From: DASZHJ01 sp035541215
Lineage (GTDB): Bacteria; Pseudomonadota; Alphaproteobacteria; ATCC43930; CGMCC-115725
Assembly (NCBI GenBank): GCA_035541215.1
Contig: DATKNV010000017.1
Span: 1 to 64,000 of the forward strand
DNA: 64,000 bases
Direction: 5' to 3'
A model generated the notes under the pieces. It did not search any database. It was given only the letters and a program-made list of their open reading frames with translations, and was not told the origin of the DNA. The first letter of the stretch is position 1. The number at the start of each line of letters is the position of its first letter. A program made the translations under genes and the position numbers. Shown one piece after another: positions 26,021 to 34,685 of the stretch.

Positions 26021-27388
26021 ATGAATCTGCATCGTCTGCTGCTGGAGCGCGCGGAGGCGGGGAAGCCCATCCGCGTCGGCCTCATCGGCGCCGGCAAGTT
26101 CGGCACGATGTTCCTGGCGCAGGCGCTGCGAACGCCGGGATTGCATCTGATGGCGGTCGCGGATCTCGCGCCCGTGCGGGCGCGCGAGGCGCTGACGCGC
26201 GTGGGCTGGCCCTCCGAGCGCATCGCCGCCGCGAGCCTCGATGAGGCCTCTGCCAAGGGCACTACTTTCATCGGCGACGATGCCGCCGCGATGATCGCGG
26301 CGCCTCAGATCGAGGTCGTGATCGACGCGACCGGCGTTCCCGCCGCGGGCATCCGCCACGCGCTGCTGACGATCGAGCACGGCAAGCACATCGTCATGGT
26401 CAACGTCGAGGCCGACGTCCTCGCGGGCCCGCTGCTGGCGGAGCGGGCGGCGAAAGCGGGCGTCGTCTATTCCATGGCTTACGGCGATCAGCCCGCGCTC
26501 ATCGCGGAGCTCGTGGATTGGGCGCGCGCCGCTGGCTTCGAGGTGGTGGCGGCGGGGAAGGGGACCAAATATCTCCCGATCTATCACGCCTCGACGCCGG
26601 AGACGGTCTGGGGCCATTACGGCCTGACGCCGGAGCGGGCGCGGCTCGGCGGCATGAACTCGCAGATGTTCAACTCCTTCCTCGACGGCACCAAGTCCGG
26701 GATCGAGATGGCGGCGGTGGCGAATGCCACGGGCCTCACGCCCGCGAAGGGCGGCCTGCGCTTTCCGCCTTGCGGCGTCGACGATCTCCCGCGGCTCCTC
26801 CATCCCGGCGCCGGCGGCGTCCTCGACCACAAGGGCCAGCCCGAGGTGATCTCCTCGCTCGAGCGCGACGGCAGGCCGGTCTACCGCGATCTCCGCTGGG
26901 GCGTCTACGTCGTCTTCGAGGCGCCCAGCGACTACGTCGCGCGCTGCTTCAGCGAGTACGGCGTCGTCACCGATCCCACCGGCCGCTATTGCGCGCTCTA
27001 TCGTCCCTATCACCTGATCGGGCTCGAGCTCGGCATCTCCGTCGCCTCCGTCGCGCTCCGCCGCGAGGCGACGGGCGCGACGCGGAGCTTCCGCGGCGAC
27101 GTGGTCGCGACCGCCAAGCGGGATCTCGAGGCCGGCGAGGTGCTCGACGGCGAGGGAGGCTTCACCGTCTGGGGCAAGCTCATGCCGGCGGCGGATTCGC
27201 TGAGGGAAGGCGGGCTTCCGATCGGCCTCGCGCACAAGGTGACGCTCCAGCGCGCGATCGCCGCGGGCGAGATCGTCCGCTGGGCGGACGTGATCGCCGA
27301 CGAGACCTCCGAGCCGGTGCGCATCCGCCGCGAGATGGAGGCGCGCTTCGCGCCGTCGCCCGGTACGGTGAAGTCGGCCGCGGAATAA
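26021..27388 (+). CDS. NAD(P)-dependent dehydrogenase with C-terminal SAF domain
   Basis: A 455-residue protein. The N-terminus is a Rossmann fold with GLIGAGKFGTMFLAQAL (residues about 20-36), resembling homoserine-dehydrogenase and Gfo/Idh-type folds. VIDATGVPAAGIRHAL and the KGTKYLP segment follow. The C-terminal 90 residues (VATAKRDLEAGEVLDGEGGFTV..IGLAHKVTL) form a SAF-like beta-clip domain. Proteins of this layout are often misnamed FlgA-like; substrates proposed are sugar or tetronic acids, unproven here. It leads a same-strand run with the LivHMGFK genes (45-base gap), so it probably acts on the imported compound. Confidence 0.85.
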   Translation: MNLHRLLLERAEAGKPIRVGLIGAGKFGTMFLAQALRTPGLHLMAVADLAPVRAREALTRVGWPSERIAAASLDEASAKGTTFIGDDAAAMIAAPQIEVVIDATGVPAAGIRHALLTIEHGKHIVMVNVEADVLAGPLLAERAAKAGVVYSMAYGDQPALIAELVDWARAAGFEVVAAGKGTKYLPIYHASTPETVWGHYGLTPERARLGGMNSQMFNSFLDGTKSGIEMAAVANATGLTPAKGGLRFPPCGVDDLPRLLHPGAGGVLDHKGQPEVISSLERDGRPVYRDLRWGVYVVFEAPSDYVARCFSEYGVVTDPTGRYCALYRPYHLIGLELGISVASVALRREATGATRSFRGDVVATAKRDLEAGEVLDGEGGFTVWGKLMPAADSLREGGLPIGLAHKVTLQRAIAAGEIVRWADVIADETSEPVRIRREMEARFAPSPGTVKSAAE

Positions 27389-27433
27389 CCCGGGCTCTCG
27401 GGGCGACACCACGAGCGATAGCGAGGGGCGGGC

Positions 27434-28312
27434 ATGCTCGCTGAGCAACTGCTGAACGGCGTCATCGTCGGCGGGCTCTATGCGCTGGTGGCGTTGGGAT
27501 ACACGCTCGTCTTCGGCGTGCTCGACAAGCTCAACTTCGCGCATCCCGACATCTTCATGTTCGGCGGCTACGTCGCGGTCGCGAGCCTGGTGCTGGGGGC
27601 GCCGGTATGGACCACGGTCATTGTGGTCGCGGCGGTGACGGGCGTGCTCGGCCTCCTCGTCGAGCTCGCGAGCTTCCGCCGCTTCACCGCGCCCGATGCG
27701 CACATCACCGCCGCGCTGAGCTCCGTCGCCTTCGGACTCATCATCGTCGATCTCGTGCAGAAGCAATGGGGTAGCGAGCCCCTGGAGGTGCCGCTCGAGG
27801 GCCGCAGCGCCGCGATCGTCGCGCTCGGCGTGCGCCTTGCCTACGTGAAGCTCGCGGCGCTCGCGGCGACGCTGGTATTGCTCGCCGTGCTCTACGTCGT
27901 CGTGCGCCGCACGCGCTTCGGCCGGCGCATGCGGGCGGTCGCGGACTCGCCGGTCTCGGCGGCGCTCCTCGGCGTCAACGTCAGGGCGGTGACGCAGCAG
28001 GTCTTCTTTCTGGCATCGGCGCTCGCGGGGATCGCGGGTATGCTGCGCGTCACGATCACGGGCTTTGCGACCTCCGAGGTGGGCTTCACCTTCGGCTTGA
28101 AGGCGCTCGCGATCATGGCGATCGGCGGCATGGGCGACCTGCGCGGCGCCGTGCTCGGCGGCGTTCTCGTGGGCGTCGTCGAAGCCGTCGCCTTCCAGAT
28201 CGGCTTGGGTCAGATCGCCGACGTCGCGGTCTGGGTGCTGATGATCGCGGTGTTGCTCGTGCGTCCCGCGGGCCTCTTCGGTGGGCGGCACCAGCGGGAG
28301 ACGCGCGCGTGA
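27434..28312 (+). CDS. livH: Branched-chain amino-acid-type ABC transporter permease LivH
   Basis: A 292-residue inner-membrane permease with about eight hydrophobic segments. The N-terminus LNGVIVGGLYALVALGYTLVFGVLDKLNFAHPD is the LivH signature, and MRAVADSPVSAALLGVNV is the cytoplasmic coupling region for the ATPases. ALAIMAIGGMGDLRGAVLGG is the conserved C-terminal segment. The stop overlaps livM by 4 bases. The imported substrate is not necessarily an amino acid. Confidence 0.94.
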   Translation: MLAEQLLNGVIVGGLYALVALGYTLVFGVLDKLNFAHPDIFMFGGYVAVASLVLGAPVWTTVIVVAAVTGVLGLLVELASFRRFTAPDAHITAALSSVAFGLIIVDLVQKQWGSEPLEVPLEGRSAAIVALGVRLAYVKLAALAATLVLLAVLYVVVRRTRFGRRMRAVADSPVSAALLGVNVRAVTQQVFFLASALAGIAGMLRVTITGFATSEVGFTFGLKALAIMAIGGMGDLRGAVLGGVLVGVVEAVAFQIGLGQIADVAVWVLMIAVLLVRPAGLFGGRHQRETRA

Positions 28313-29133
28313 TCTCCGACTACCTCATGCTGACGGGGCTCAACATCCTCCTGGCCTGGAGCGTCTACGTCATTCTTCTCTCCGGGAGCCTCTCCTTCGC
28401 GAATGGCGGCTTCATGGGGATCGGCTGCTACGCCGCGGGCGTCGTGACGGTCAAGCTCGGCTGGCCGCTGCTGCTCGCGCTCCCCGTGGCGGGGCTCGCG
28501 GCGGGGCTCCTGGGCGCGGTCGTGGGGCTGCCGGCACTGCGGACGCGCGGCGTCTATCTGATCCTCGTCACCATCGGCATCACCGCCTGCGTCAAGGTGA
28601 CGATCGAATCGATCCCCTATCTCGGAGGCGTGCAGGGCTTCGGCGGCATGGGCGGGAGCGCGCTCTGGCAGGTTTGGGGCCTCGTCGCTCTCGTCGGTGC
28701 GGCGCTCTTCGCGCTGAGCCGCACGCCGCTCCAGCGCATCCTCGATGCGATCCGCGAGGACGAGACCGTTGCGCGCTGCCTCGGGGCTAACGTCGTCTAT
28801 CTCAAGGTCGCGATGTTCGGCATCGGCGCGGCGCTCGCGGCCGTCGCGGGCGGGCTCTACGGCCACTACTACGTCTTCGTCACGCCCGATCATTTCAACA
28901 TTCTCGTCTCCATTTATCTCGTCCTCTACGTGATCCTCGGCGGCGTCAACAACCCCTGGGGTCCTGCGCTCGGCGCCACCGCGATGAGCCTTCTGCCGGA
29001 AGCGAGCCGCGTGCTGCAGGACTGGCGACCCACGGTGTTCGGCGTGCTGATCCTGGGCCTCCTGCTCGTGCGGCCACAGGGGCTGCTGCCGTTTCGCCTG
29101 CGCACCGCACGTCCGCCGAGACCACGGCCATGA
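28309..29133 (+). CDS. livM: Branched-chain amino-acid-type ABC transporter permease LivM
   Basis: A 274-residue permease, partner of LivH. NILLAWSVYVILLSGSLSFANGGFMGIGCYAAG at the start and DAIREDETVARCLGANVVYLK (coupling helix) identify it. YVILGGVNNPWGPALGA is the LivM C-terminal motif. It is shorter than E. coli LivM because it lacks the extra N-terminal helices. Overlaps livG by 4 bases. Confidence 0.93.
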   Translation: MISDYLMLTGLNILLAWSVYVILLSGSLSFANGGFMGIGCYAAGVVTVKLGWPLLLALPVAGLAAGLLGAVVGLPALRTRGVYLILVTIGITACVKVTIESIPYLGGVQGFGGMGGSALWQVWGLVALVGAALFALSRTPLQRILDAIREDETVARCLGANVVYLKVAMFGIGAALAAVAGGLYGHYYVFVTPDHFNILVSIYLVLYVILGGVNNPWGPALGATAMSLLPEASRVLQDWRPTVFGVLILGLLLVRPQGLLPFRLRTARPPRPRP

Positions 29134-29897
29134 GCGTGCCGCCCGTTCTGACGCTCGATGTCGATGCCGTCTGCAAGAGCTTCGGTGGCATTCAGGCGCT
29201 CACGGACGTGTCGTTCGAGGTGCGCGGCGGCGAGATCCTTGGCCTCATCGGTCCCAATGGTGCGGGAAAATCGGTGCTCATCAATGTCGTGAGCGGCATC
29301 TATCCGCCGGATTCCGGCACGCTGCGCTTTCGCGGCTCGGACATTACGCGCCTGTCCTCGCATATGCTGGGCAGGCTCGGCATCGCCCGCACCTTCCAGA
29401 ACATCCGCCTCTTCCGGCGCATGACCGTGCTGGAGAACGTGCTGGTCGCTGAGAAGCGCCACCTGCTGCGGCCCTTCAGCTCAGTCCTTGGCTTCGGCAC
29501 GCGGAGGGCGGAGATCGAGGCGGCGATGGCGGGATTGGCGCGCATGCATCTCGCGGATCGCGCCGAGCAGCTCGCGGGGACGCTCGCCTATGGCGACGCA
29601 AGGCGCCTCGAAATCGCCCGCGCGCTCGCGGGCGAGCCGCGGCTTCTCTTCCTCGACGAGCCCGCGGCCGGGATGAACGAGCGCGAGACCGAGGCGCTCA
29701 AGGAGGACATCGCGCGCGTGCGCGGCGCGGTCGATGCGATCGTGATCGTCGAGCACGACATGGAGCTTCTCCGCGGCCTCGCGAGCCGGATGGTGGCGCT
29801 CGACTACGGCCGCAAGATCGCGGAGGGCACGCCTCAGGAGGTGCTCTCGAATCCGCAGGTCGTCGAAACCTATCTCGGCGGCGCCCGCCATGCTTGA
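29130..29897 (+). CDS. livG: ABC transporter ATP-binding protein LivG
   Basis: A 255-residue ATPase of the Liv type. Walker A is GPNGAGKS (about residues 37-44), the signature region is LAYGDARRLEIARAL, and Walker B is LLFLDEPAAGMN. The insertion LGRLGIARTFQNIRLF is specific to LivG. C-terminus ALDYGRKIAEGTP..VVETYLGG is typical. Overlaps livF by 8 bases. Confidence 0.95.
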   Translation: MSVPPVLTLDVDAVCKSFGGIQALTDVSFEVRGGEILGLIGPNGAGKSVLINVVSGIYPPDSGTLRFRGSDITRLSSHMLGRLGIARTFQNIRLFRRMTVLENVLVAEKRHLLRPFSSVLGFGTRRAEIEAAMAGLARMHLADRAEQLAGTLAYGDARRLEIARALAGEPRLLFLDEPAAGMNERETEALKEDIARVRGAVDAIVIVEHDMELLRGLASRMVALDYGRKIAEGTPQEVLSNPQVVETYLGGARHA

Positions 29898-30612
29898 GAC
29901 GCCGGTCCTCAGCGTCGTCGATCTCCACGTCGGCTACGGTCCGATCAAGGCGGTGCGCGGGGTCAGCCTCGCGATCGAGGCCGGGGAGACCGTGGCCGTG
30001 GTCGGCGCCAACGGCGCCGGCAAGACGACGCTGCTGCGCGCGCTCACGAACCTCCTGACGCCGGAGCGCGGTGAGGCGCGCTTCCGCGGCCGCGCGATCG
30101 CGTCGCTGCCTACGCACGCGCTCGCTGCCGCGGGGATGCTGCACCTCCCGGAGGGGCGCGGCGTCATCGGGAGCCTCAGCGTCTGGGAGAACCTGCGGAT
30201 CGGCTGGGAGGTGCGGCCCGCTCGCGAGAGCTTCGAGGCGGCCGTCGGTCGCGTCTACCGCCGCTTCCCGCGGCTAGCCGAGCGGCACCAGCAGCGCGCG
30301 GGCAGCCTCTCCGGCGGCGAGCAGCAGATGGTGGCGCTGGCGCGCGCTCTCATCAATCCGCCGGACTTGCTATTGGTGGACGAGCCCTCGCTCGGCCTCT
30401 CGCCGCGGCTGGTGGGGGAGGTTTTCGAGGTGCTCGGGGAATTCAAGGCGGCGGGAATGACGGTCCTGCTGGTGGAGCAGAACGTCCGCATGGCCCTCGG
30501 CTTCGCGCATCGGGGCTACGTGCTGAAGCAGGGCGAGATCGTGCTCGCGGGATCGGGAAGTGATCTCCTCGCGGAGCCTGATATGCTGCGGCACTTGCTG
30601 GGCGGGGAATAG
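29890..30612 (+). CDS. livF: ABC transporter ATP-binding protein LivF
   Basis: A 240-residue ATPase. Walker A GANGAGKT, signature LSGGEQQMVALARAL, Walker B LLLVDEPSLGLSP and the H-loop region LLVEQNVRMAL are all intact. It pairs with LivG beneath the LivHM permeases. The substrate-binding protein gene follows after 34 bases. Confidence 0.95.
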   Translation: MLETPVLSVVDLHVGYGPIKAVRGVSLAIEAGETVAVVGANGAGKTTLLRALTNLLTPERGEARFRGRAIASLPTHALAAAGMLHLPEGRGVIGSLSVWENLRIGWEVRPARESFEAAVGRVYRRFPRLAERHQQRAGSLSGGEQQMVALARALINPPDLLLVDEPSLGLSPRLVGEVFEVLGEFKAAGMTVLLVEQNVRMALGFAHRGYVLKQGEIVLAGSGSDLLAEPDMLRHLLGGE

Positions 30613-30646
30613 GCCGGCCGAGCAAGACCGAGGGAGGGGAGTTGCG

Positions 30647-31849
30647 ATGAGTCTGAAGGACGTGATGCTCGTTACGGGCGCGTTGGCGCTCGCGGCCGCT
30701 CCGGCTGCGGCCCAGCAGAAGCCGCCGATCAAGATCGGCGCGATCCTGCCGATGACGGGCTTCGCCGCGACTTACGGCGACCTCTTCAAGACCGGCGCGG
30801 TGATGGGGGTCGAGGACATCAATGCCGCCGGCGGCGTCAACGGCAGCAAGATCGAGCTCGTGATGGACGACGACCAGCTCACCGCGACCCAGTCGGTGAC
30901 GCTCTTCCGCAAGGAGGTGGCCGAAGGCGTCTTCGCCGAGGTGGGACCGGTCTCCGGGACCTCCTGGGAGAACGTCGTGCCGCTCGCGGATCAGATGCAG
31001 GTGCCTGTAATCAACACCACCGCGCTCAAGCCCGGGATCACCAAGCAGCCCTGGGCGCTGCGCATCGCGCCCGCTGACGACACGCTGGTGCCGGAAGGCG
31101 TGAAGGAGTTCGTGGTCAAGTTCCCCAACGTGAAGAAAATCGTCGTCACCGGCGATCTCAAGGAGGCCTCGGGCGAGGCCGGCGTGAACGAGCTCGTCAA
31201 GGCCGCGAAGGCGAACGGCCTCGAGGTGCTGGACGTGGTCGGCTACGAGACGCGCACCACGGATTTCTCGCCCGTCGTGATCAAGATCCGCGGCCTCAAT
31301 CCCGACGCGGTCTTCACGAGCTCGCTCGTGCCGACCTCGCTCGCGCTCTACAAGGAGCTGGAGACGCAGGGCTTCGACAAGCCGATCCTCTCGAACGGCC
31401 TGATCTGGGCGGGGAATCTCATCCACGCGGTGGGCTCGGCCGGCAAGAACCTCTACACGATCGGCTTCAACAGCAACGAGCCCGATCCCGGGAACCCCAA
31501 GCACGACGCCTATGTCGAGCGCTTCCTGAAGATCACGGCCGCCACCACCAAATTGCCGCAGCCCGCGAACGTCTCCAACACCGGCGTCTACTACGACGCT
31601 CTGATGATTCTCGCGCAGATCATGCGCGAGAAGCACATCGACGGCACCACCGACGTCGCGACCGCGCGCAAGCAGATCATGGAAGGGCTCAACTCTCTCA
31701 AGACCTGGCAAGGCCTCTTCACGATCACCATGCGCGGCACGGGCGACGGCTACATCACTGCGCATCTGATGGCCGCCGACATCAAGGAGAAGATCTGGCG
31801 CTATGCCTTGCCGCCGGACAGGCGCAACAAGCCGATGGCGGTGCAGTGA
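30647..31849 (+). CDS. Periplasmic substrate-binding protein of the Liv-type ABC transporter
   Basis: A 400-residue type I periplasmic binding protein with a Sec signal (cleavage near AAAPAAAQQ, residue about 22). IGAILPMTGFAATYGDLFKTGAVMGVEDINAAGG is the characteristic first strand and helix of LivK-like proteins, and GPVSGTSWENVVPLADQMQVP lines the ligand cleft. The ATG at 30647 has GAGGGAGGGGAG just upstream. It delivers an unknown small ligand to LivHM. Its stop overlaps the start of the alpha/beta hydrolase (TGATG), so the hydrolase is in the same unit. Confidence 0.93.
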   Translation: MSLKDVMLVTGALALAAAPAAAQQKPPIKIGAILPMTGFAATYGDLFKTGAVMGVEDINAAGGVNGSKIELVMDDDQLTATQSVTLFRKEVAEGVFAEVGPVSGTSWENVVPLADQMQVPVINTTALKPGITKQPWALRIAPADDTLVPEGVKEFVVKFPNVKKIVVTGDLKEASGEAGVNELVKAAKANGLEVLDVVGYETRTTDFSPVVIKIRGLNPDAVFTSSLVPTSLALYKELETQGFDKPILSNGLIWAGNLIHAVGSAGKNLYTIGFNSNEPDPGNPKHDAYVERFLKITAATTKLPQPANVSNTGVYYDALMILAQIMREKHIDGTTDVATARKQIMEGLNSLKTWQGLFTITMRGTGDGYITAHLMAADIKEKIWRYALPPDRRNKPMAVQ

Positions 31850-32634
31850 TGGCGGAGGCGAGGGAGACGACGGTTCGCGTCGACGGCTGCGCCGTCAGCG
31901 TGAAGCGGGCGGGGAGGGGAGAGCCGGTGCTGTTCCTGCACGGCGCGCGCGGAGCGCCGCGCTGGCTCCCCTTCATGGCCGCGCTCGCGGAGCGCTTCGA
32001 CCTCATCGTGCCGGAGCATCCGGGCTACGGCCGGTCGGAGATGCCGGAGTGGCTCGACAACGTCGGCGACCTCGCCTTCTTCTACCTCGATTTCATCCGG
32101 GCGCTCGGTCTGGAGCACGTCCATCTCGTCGGCAATTCAATGGGCGGCTGGATCGCCGCGGAGCTCGCGGTGCGCTCGACGCACGATCTCGCCTCCCTGA
32201 CCCTGGTCTCGCCCGCGGGGATTCACGTCAAGGGCGTGCCCAAGGGTGACATCTTCCTGTGGTCGCCGGAGACGACCACGCGGAACCTCTTCGCCGATCC
32301 CAAATTCGCGGAGGCCGCGCTCGCAGCGCCGGTCTCGGAGGAGGAGCAGGACCTGATGCTGCGCAATGCCCTCACCACGGCGAAGCTCGGCTGGCAGCCG
32401 CGGCTCTACGATCCGCAGCTCCGTAAATGGCTCCATCGCATCGACGTCCCGACGCTGCTGATCTGGGGCGACAGCGACAAGGTGTTTCCGCCCGCCTATG
32501 GCGAGGCCTATCGCGGTCTCATCCCGGAAGCGCGGCTCGAGGTCTTCGAGCGCTGTGGGCATCTCCCGCACGTCGAGCAGGCCGAGAAATTCGTCCGGAC
32601 CGTCGCGGGCTTCATCGAGGGGACGCGGCGATGA
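31849..32634 (+). CDS. Alpha/beta hydrolase
   Basis: A 261-residue alpha/beta-fold hydrolase. LFLHGARG is the oxyanion loop, GNSMGG (about residues 95-100) holds the nucleophilic Ser, WGDSDKVFPP the Asp, and CGHLPHVEQ the catalytic His, so the triad is complete. It resembles C-C bond or ester hydrolases of ring-cleavage pathways. It is coupled upstream to the binding protein and downstream, in an ATGA overlap, to the LLM flavoprotein; the latter pairing suggests that it hydrolyses the product of the flavoprotein. A GTG one codon earlier is an alternative start. Confidence 0.9.
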   Translation: MAEARETTVRVDGCAVSVKRAGRGEPVLFLHGARGAPRWLPFMAALAERFDLIVPEHPGYGRSEMPEWLDNVGDLAFFYLDFIRALGLEHVHLVGNSMGGWIAAELAVRSTHDLASLTLVSPAGIHVKGVPKGDIFLWSPETTTRNLFADPKFAEAALAAPVSEEEQDLMLRNALTTAKLGWQPRLYDPQLRKWLHRIDVPTLLIWGDSDKVFPPAYGEAYRGLIPEARLEVFERCGHLPHVEQAEKFVRTVAGFIEGTRR

Positions 32635-33773
32635 AGTTCTATTTCTTCCACCTGATGCCTTATGCGGATCTCGATCAGAGCTACAGCGAAAAATACAATT
32701 CCGCTTGGGTGACGCTCCCCAACAGCTACTACGATCCCGCCAAGGGGCACGCTCTCTATAATCGCTATCTCGACGAGCTCGAATATGCGGACACTCTCGG
32801 GTTCGACGGGATCGGCGTCAACGAGCACCACCAGAACGCCTACGGCCTGATGCCGATCCCCGGCGTCATGGCGGGCATCCTCGCGCGCAACACCAAGCGC
32901 GCGAAGATCGCGGTCCTCGGCCGGGCACTCCCGCTCCTCAACAATCCGCTCGTGGTTGCCGAGGAGTACGCGATGCTCGACAACATCTCCGGCGGCCGGC
33001 TCATCGCGGGCTTCGTGCGAGGGATCGGCGCCGAGTACCATTCCTCCGGCACCAACCCCGCCGAATCTCACGATCGCTTTCACGAGGCGCACGACCTGAT
33101 CCTGCGCGCCTGGACTGAGACTGGTCCCTTCGAGTTCGAGGGCAAGTACTACCACTTCAACTACGTCAACACCTGGCCGCGGCCCTATCAGCAGCCGCAC
33201 CCGCCGATCTGGATTCCCTCGCAGGGAAGCCGTGAGACCATCGAATGGGCCTCGCACCTCTCGCGCCGCTACACCTATCTGCAGACCTTCAGCCCGACGA
33301 CGGCGCTCACGCGCTACATGGCGATGTACAAGGAGGAGGCGGAGAAGCAGGGCTACAAGGCCGGCCCCGAGCAGCTCGGCTGGGCCTTGCCGATTTATGT
33401 CGCCGACACCGACGCCCGCGCGTATCGCGAGGCGAAGCCGCACATCGAGGCCTTCATCAACAAGTTCCTGCGCATGCCGCCGGAGATGCTGTTGCCGCCG
33501 GGCTACCTGTCGCTCGCCTCGATGAAGGGCATCGCGAAGGCCAAGGGCTCGATCACCGGCGGCCTCCAGACCATCGACGACTGGATCGAGAAGGGCATGT
33601 TCATCTGCGGCAGCCCGGACTCCGTGCGCCAGAAGCTCGCGGAGCGCCAGAAGGAGATCGGCTTCGGCCAACTCTTGGCGCTGCTGCAGTTCGGGACGCT
33701 CCCCCACGATCTCACCAAGGCGAGCATGGAGCTCTTCGCCAGGAAGGTAATACCGGAGCTGCGGGGCTCCTAG
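32631..33773 (+). CDS. LLM-class flavin-dependent oxidoreductase (bacterial luciferase-like)
   Basis: A 380-residue luciferase-like monooxygenase-fold protein. DTLGFDGIGVNEHHQNAYGLMP near 45-65 and AMLDNISGGRLIAGFVRGIG near 110-130 are family landmarks for the flavin/substrate site. WPRPYQQPHPPIWIPSQGS is the conserved beta-strand 7 region. Such enzymes use reduced FMN from a separate reductase, which is not seen nearby. It may oxygenate a ring or C-S/C-N compound brought in by the Liv transporter. The reaction is not known for this branch. Confidence 0.9.
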   Translation: MKFYFFHLMPYADLDQSYSEKYNSAWVTLPNSYYDPAKGHALYNRYLDELEYADTLGFDGIGVNEHHQNAYGLMPIPGVMAGILARNTKRAKIAVLGRALPLLNNPLVVAEEYAMLDNISGGRLIAGFVRGIGAEYHSSGTNPAESHDRFHEAHDLILRAWTETGPFEFEGKYYHFNYVNTWPRPYQQPHPPIWIPSQGSRETIEWASHLSRRYTYLQTFSPTTALTRYMAMYKEEAEKQGYKAGPEQLGWALPIYVADTDARAYREAKPHIEAFINKFLRMPPEMLLPPGYLSLASMKGIAKAKGSITGGLQTIDDWIEKGMFICGSPDSVRQKLAERQKEIGFGQLLALLQFGTLPHDLTKASMELFARKVIPELRGS

Positions 33774-33830
33774 GCGAGAGGCCGCGCCATGCGCTAGGCT
33801 CCGGCAAAGAATTGTCGGAGGAGCAGAGTC

Positions 33831-34685
33831 ATGGACCTCGCCGAGCTCGCGAAGCTGCGGGAATACGTCGGCCGCACCGAAGCCAAGGTCGACACGATCA
33901 CGCCGGTGCCCGCGACGTTGCACGCCGCGACGCTCGACCGCGACGATCCCCCTTATAAGGCCGGCGACGCTCTGCCGCCGGGCTGGCATCGGCTCTATTT
34001 CCTGAGCGCGGTGCGGCCGGGCGAGCTCGGCGAGGACGGCCACACGGTCCGCGGCAAGTTCATGCCGCCGGTGCCGCTGCCGCGCCGGATGTTCGCGGGC
34101 GCGAGGCTCGCCTTTCACCGTCCGCTCGCGATCGGCGACGAGGTCACGCGCGTCTCAGAGATCATGAGCCTCGAGGGGAAGCAGGGCCGCACCGGCGATC
34201 TCGTCTTCGTCACGGTGGCGCAGCGCTATTCCGTCGGCGGCGCGCTCGCGCTCGAGGAGACCCAGGACATCGTCTACCGCAGCGCCTCCCGCGGCGGCGA
34301 GGGCGGTGGGCCCGCGGAGATGGTCGAGCCCGCACCCTGGCAGCGCGAGGTGCATCCCGATCCCGTGATGCTCTTCCGCTACTCCGCGCTGATCTTCAAC
34401 GGGCATCGCATCCACTATGACCATCCCTACGTGACGGAGGTCGAGGGCTACCCGGGACTCATCGTGCACGGGCCGCTAATCGCGACGCTGCTGCTCGACC
34501 TCGTGCGCCGCGAGCGGCCGGGGGCGCGCGTGACCGGGTTCTCCTTCCGCGCGCGGCGGCCGCTCTTCTCGCCGGATCTCTTCACGGTGCGCGGCTGGCC
34601 CGCGGCGGACGGGCGGAGCGTGCGCCTTGCCGCCGTCAATCACGAGGGTGCCGCCGCAATGACCGCGGAGGCGACGCTCGCATGA
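33831..34685 (+). CDS. FAS1-like/MaoC-type dehydratase, probable mesaconyl-C4-CoA hydratase
   Basis: A 284-residue double hot-dog hydratase. The N-terminal FAS1-like half has PPGWHRLYFLSAVRPGELGEDGH and PPVPLPRRMFAGARLAFHRPLAIGDEV. The C-terminal MaoC half has FRYSALIFNGHRIHYDHPYV with the catalytic Asp/His-type residues (N/GHRIHYD). The layout matches mesaconyl-C4-CoA hydratase (Meh) of the 3-hydroxypropionate bi-cycle and the HTD2-like group. The ATGA overlap with a CoA transferase of the Mct type supports that reading. Related enzymes can hydrate other C4/C5 CoA esters, so the exact substrate stays open. Confidence 0.8.
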   Translation: MDLAELAKLREYVGRTEAKVDTITPVPATLHAATLDRDDPPYKAGDALPPGWHRLYFLSAVRPGELGEDGHTVRGKFMPPVPLPRRMFAGARLAFHRPLAIGDEVTRVSEIMSLEGKQGRTGDLVFVTVAQRYSVGGALALEETQDIVYRSASRGGEGGGPAEMVEPAPWQREVHPDPVMLFRYSALIFNGHRIHYDHPYVTEVEGYPGLIVHGPLIATLLLDLVRRERPGARVTGFSFRARRPLFSPDLFTVRGWPAADGRSVRLAAVNHEGAAAMTAEATLA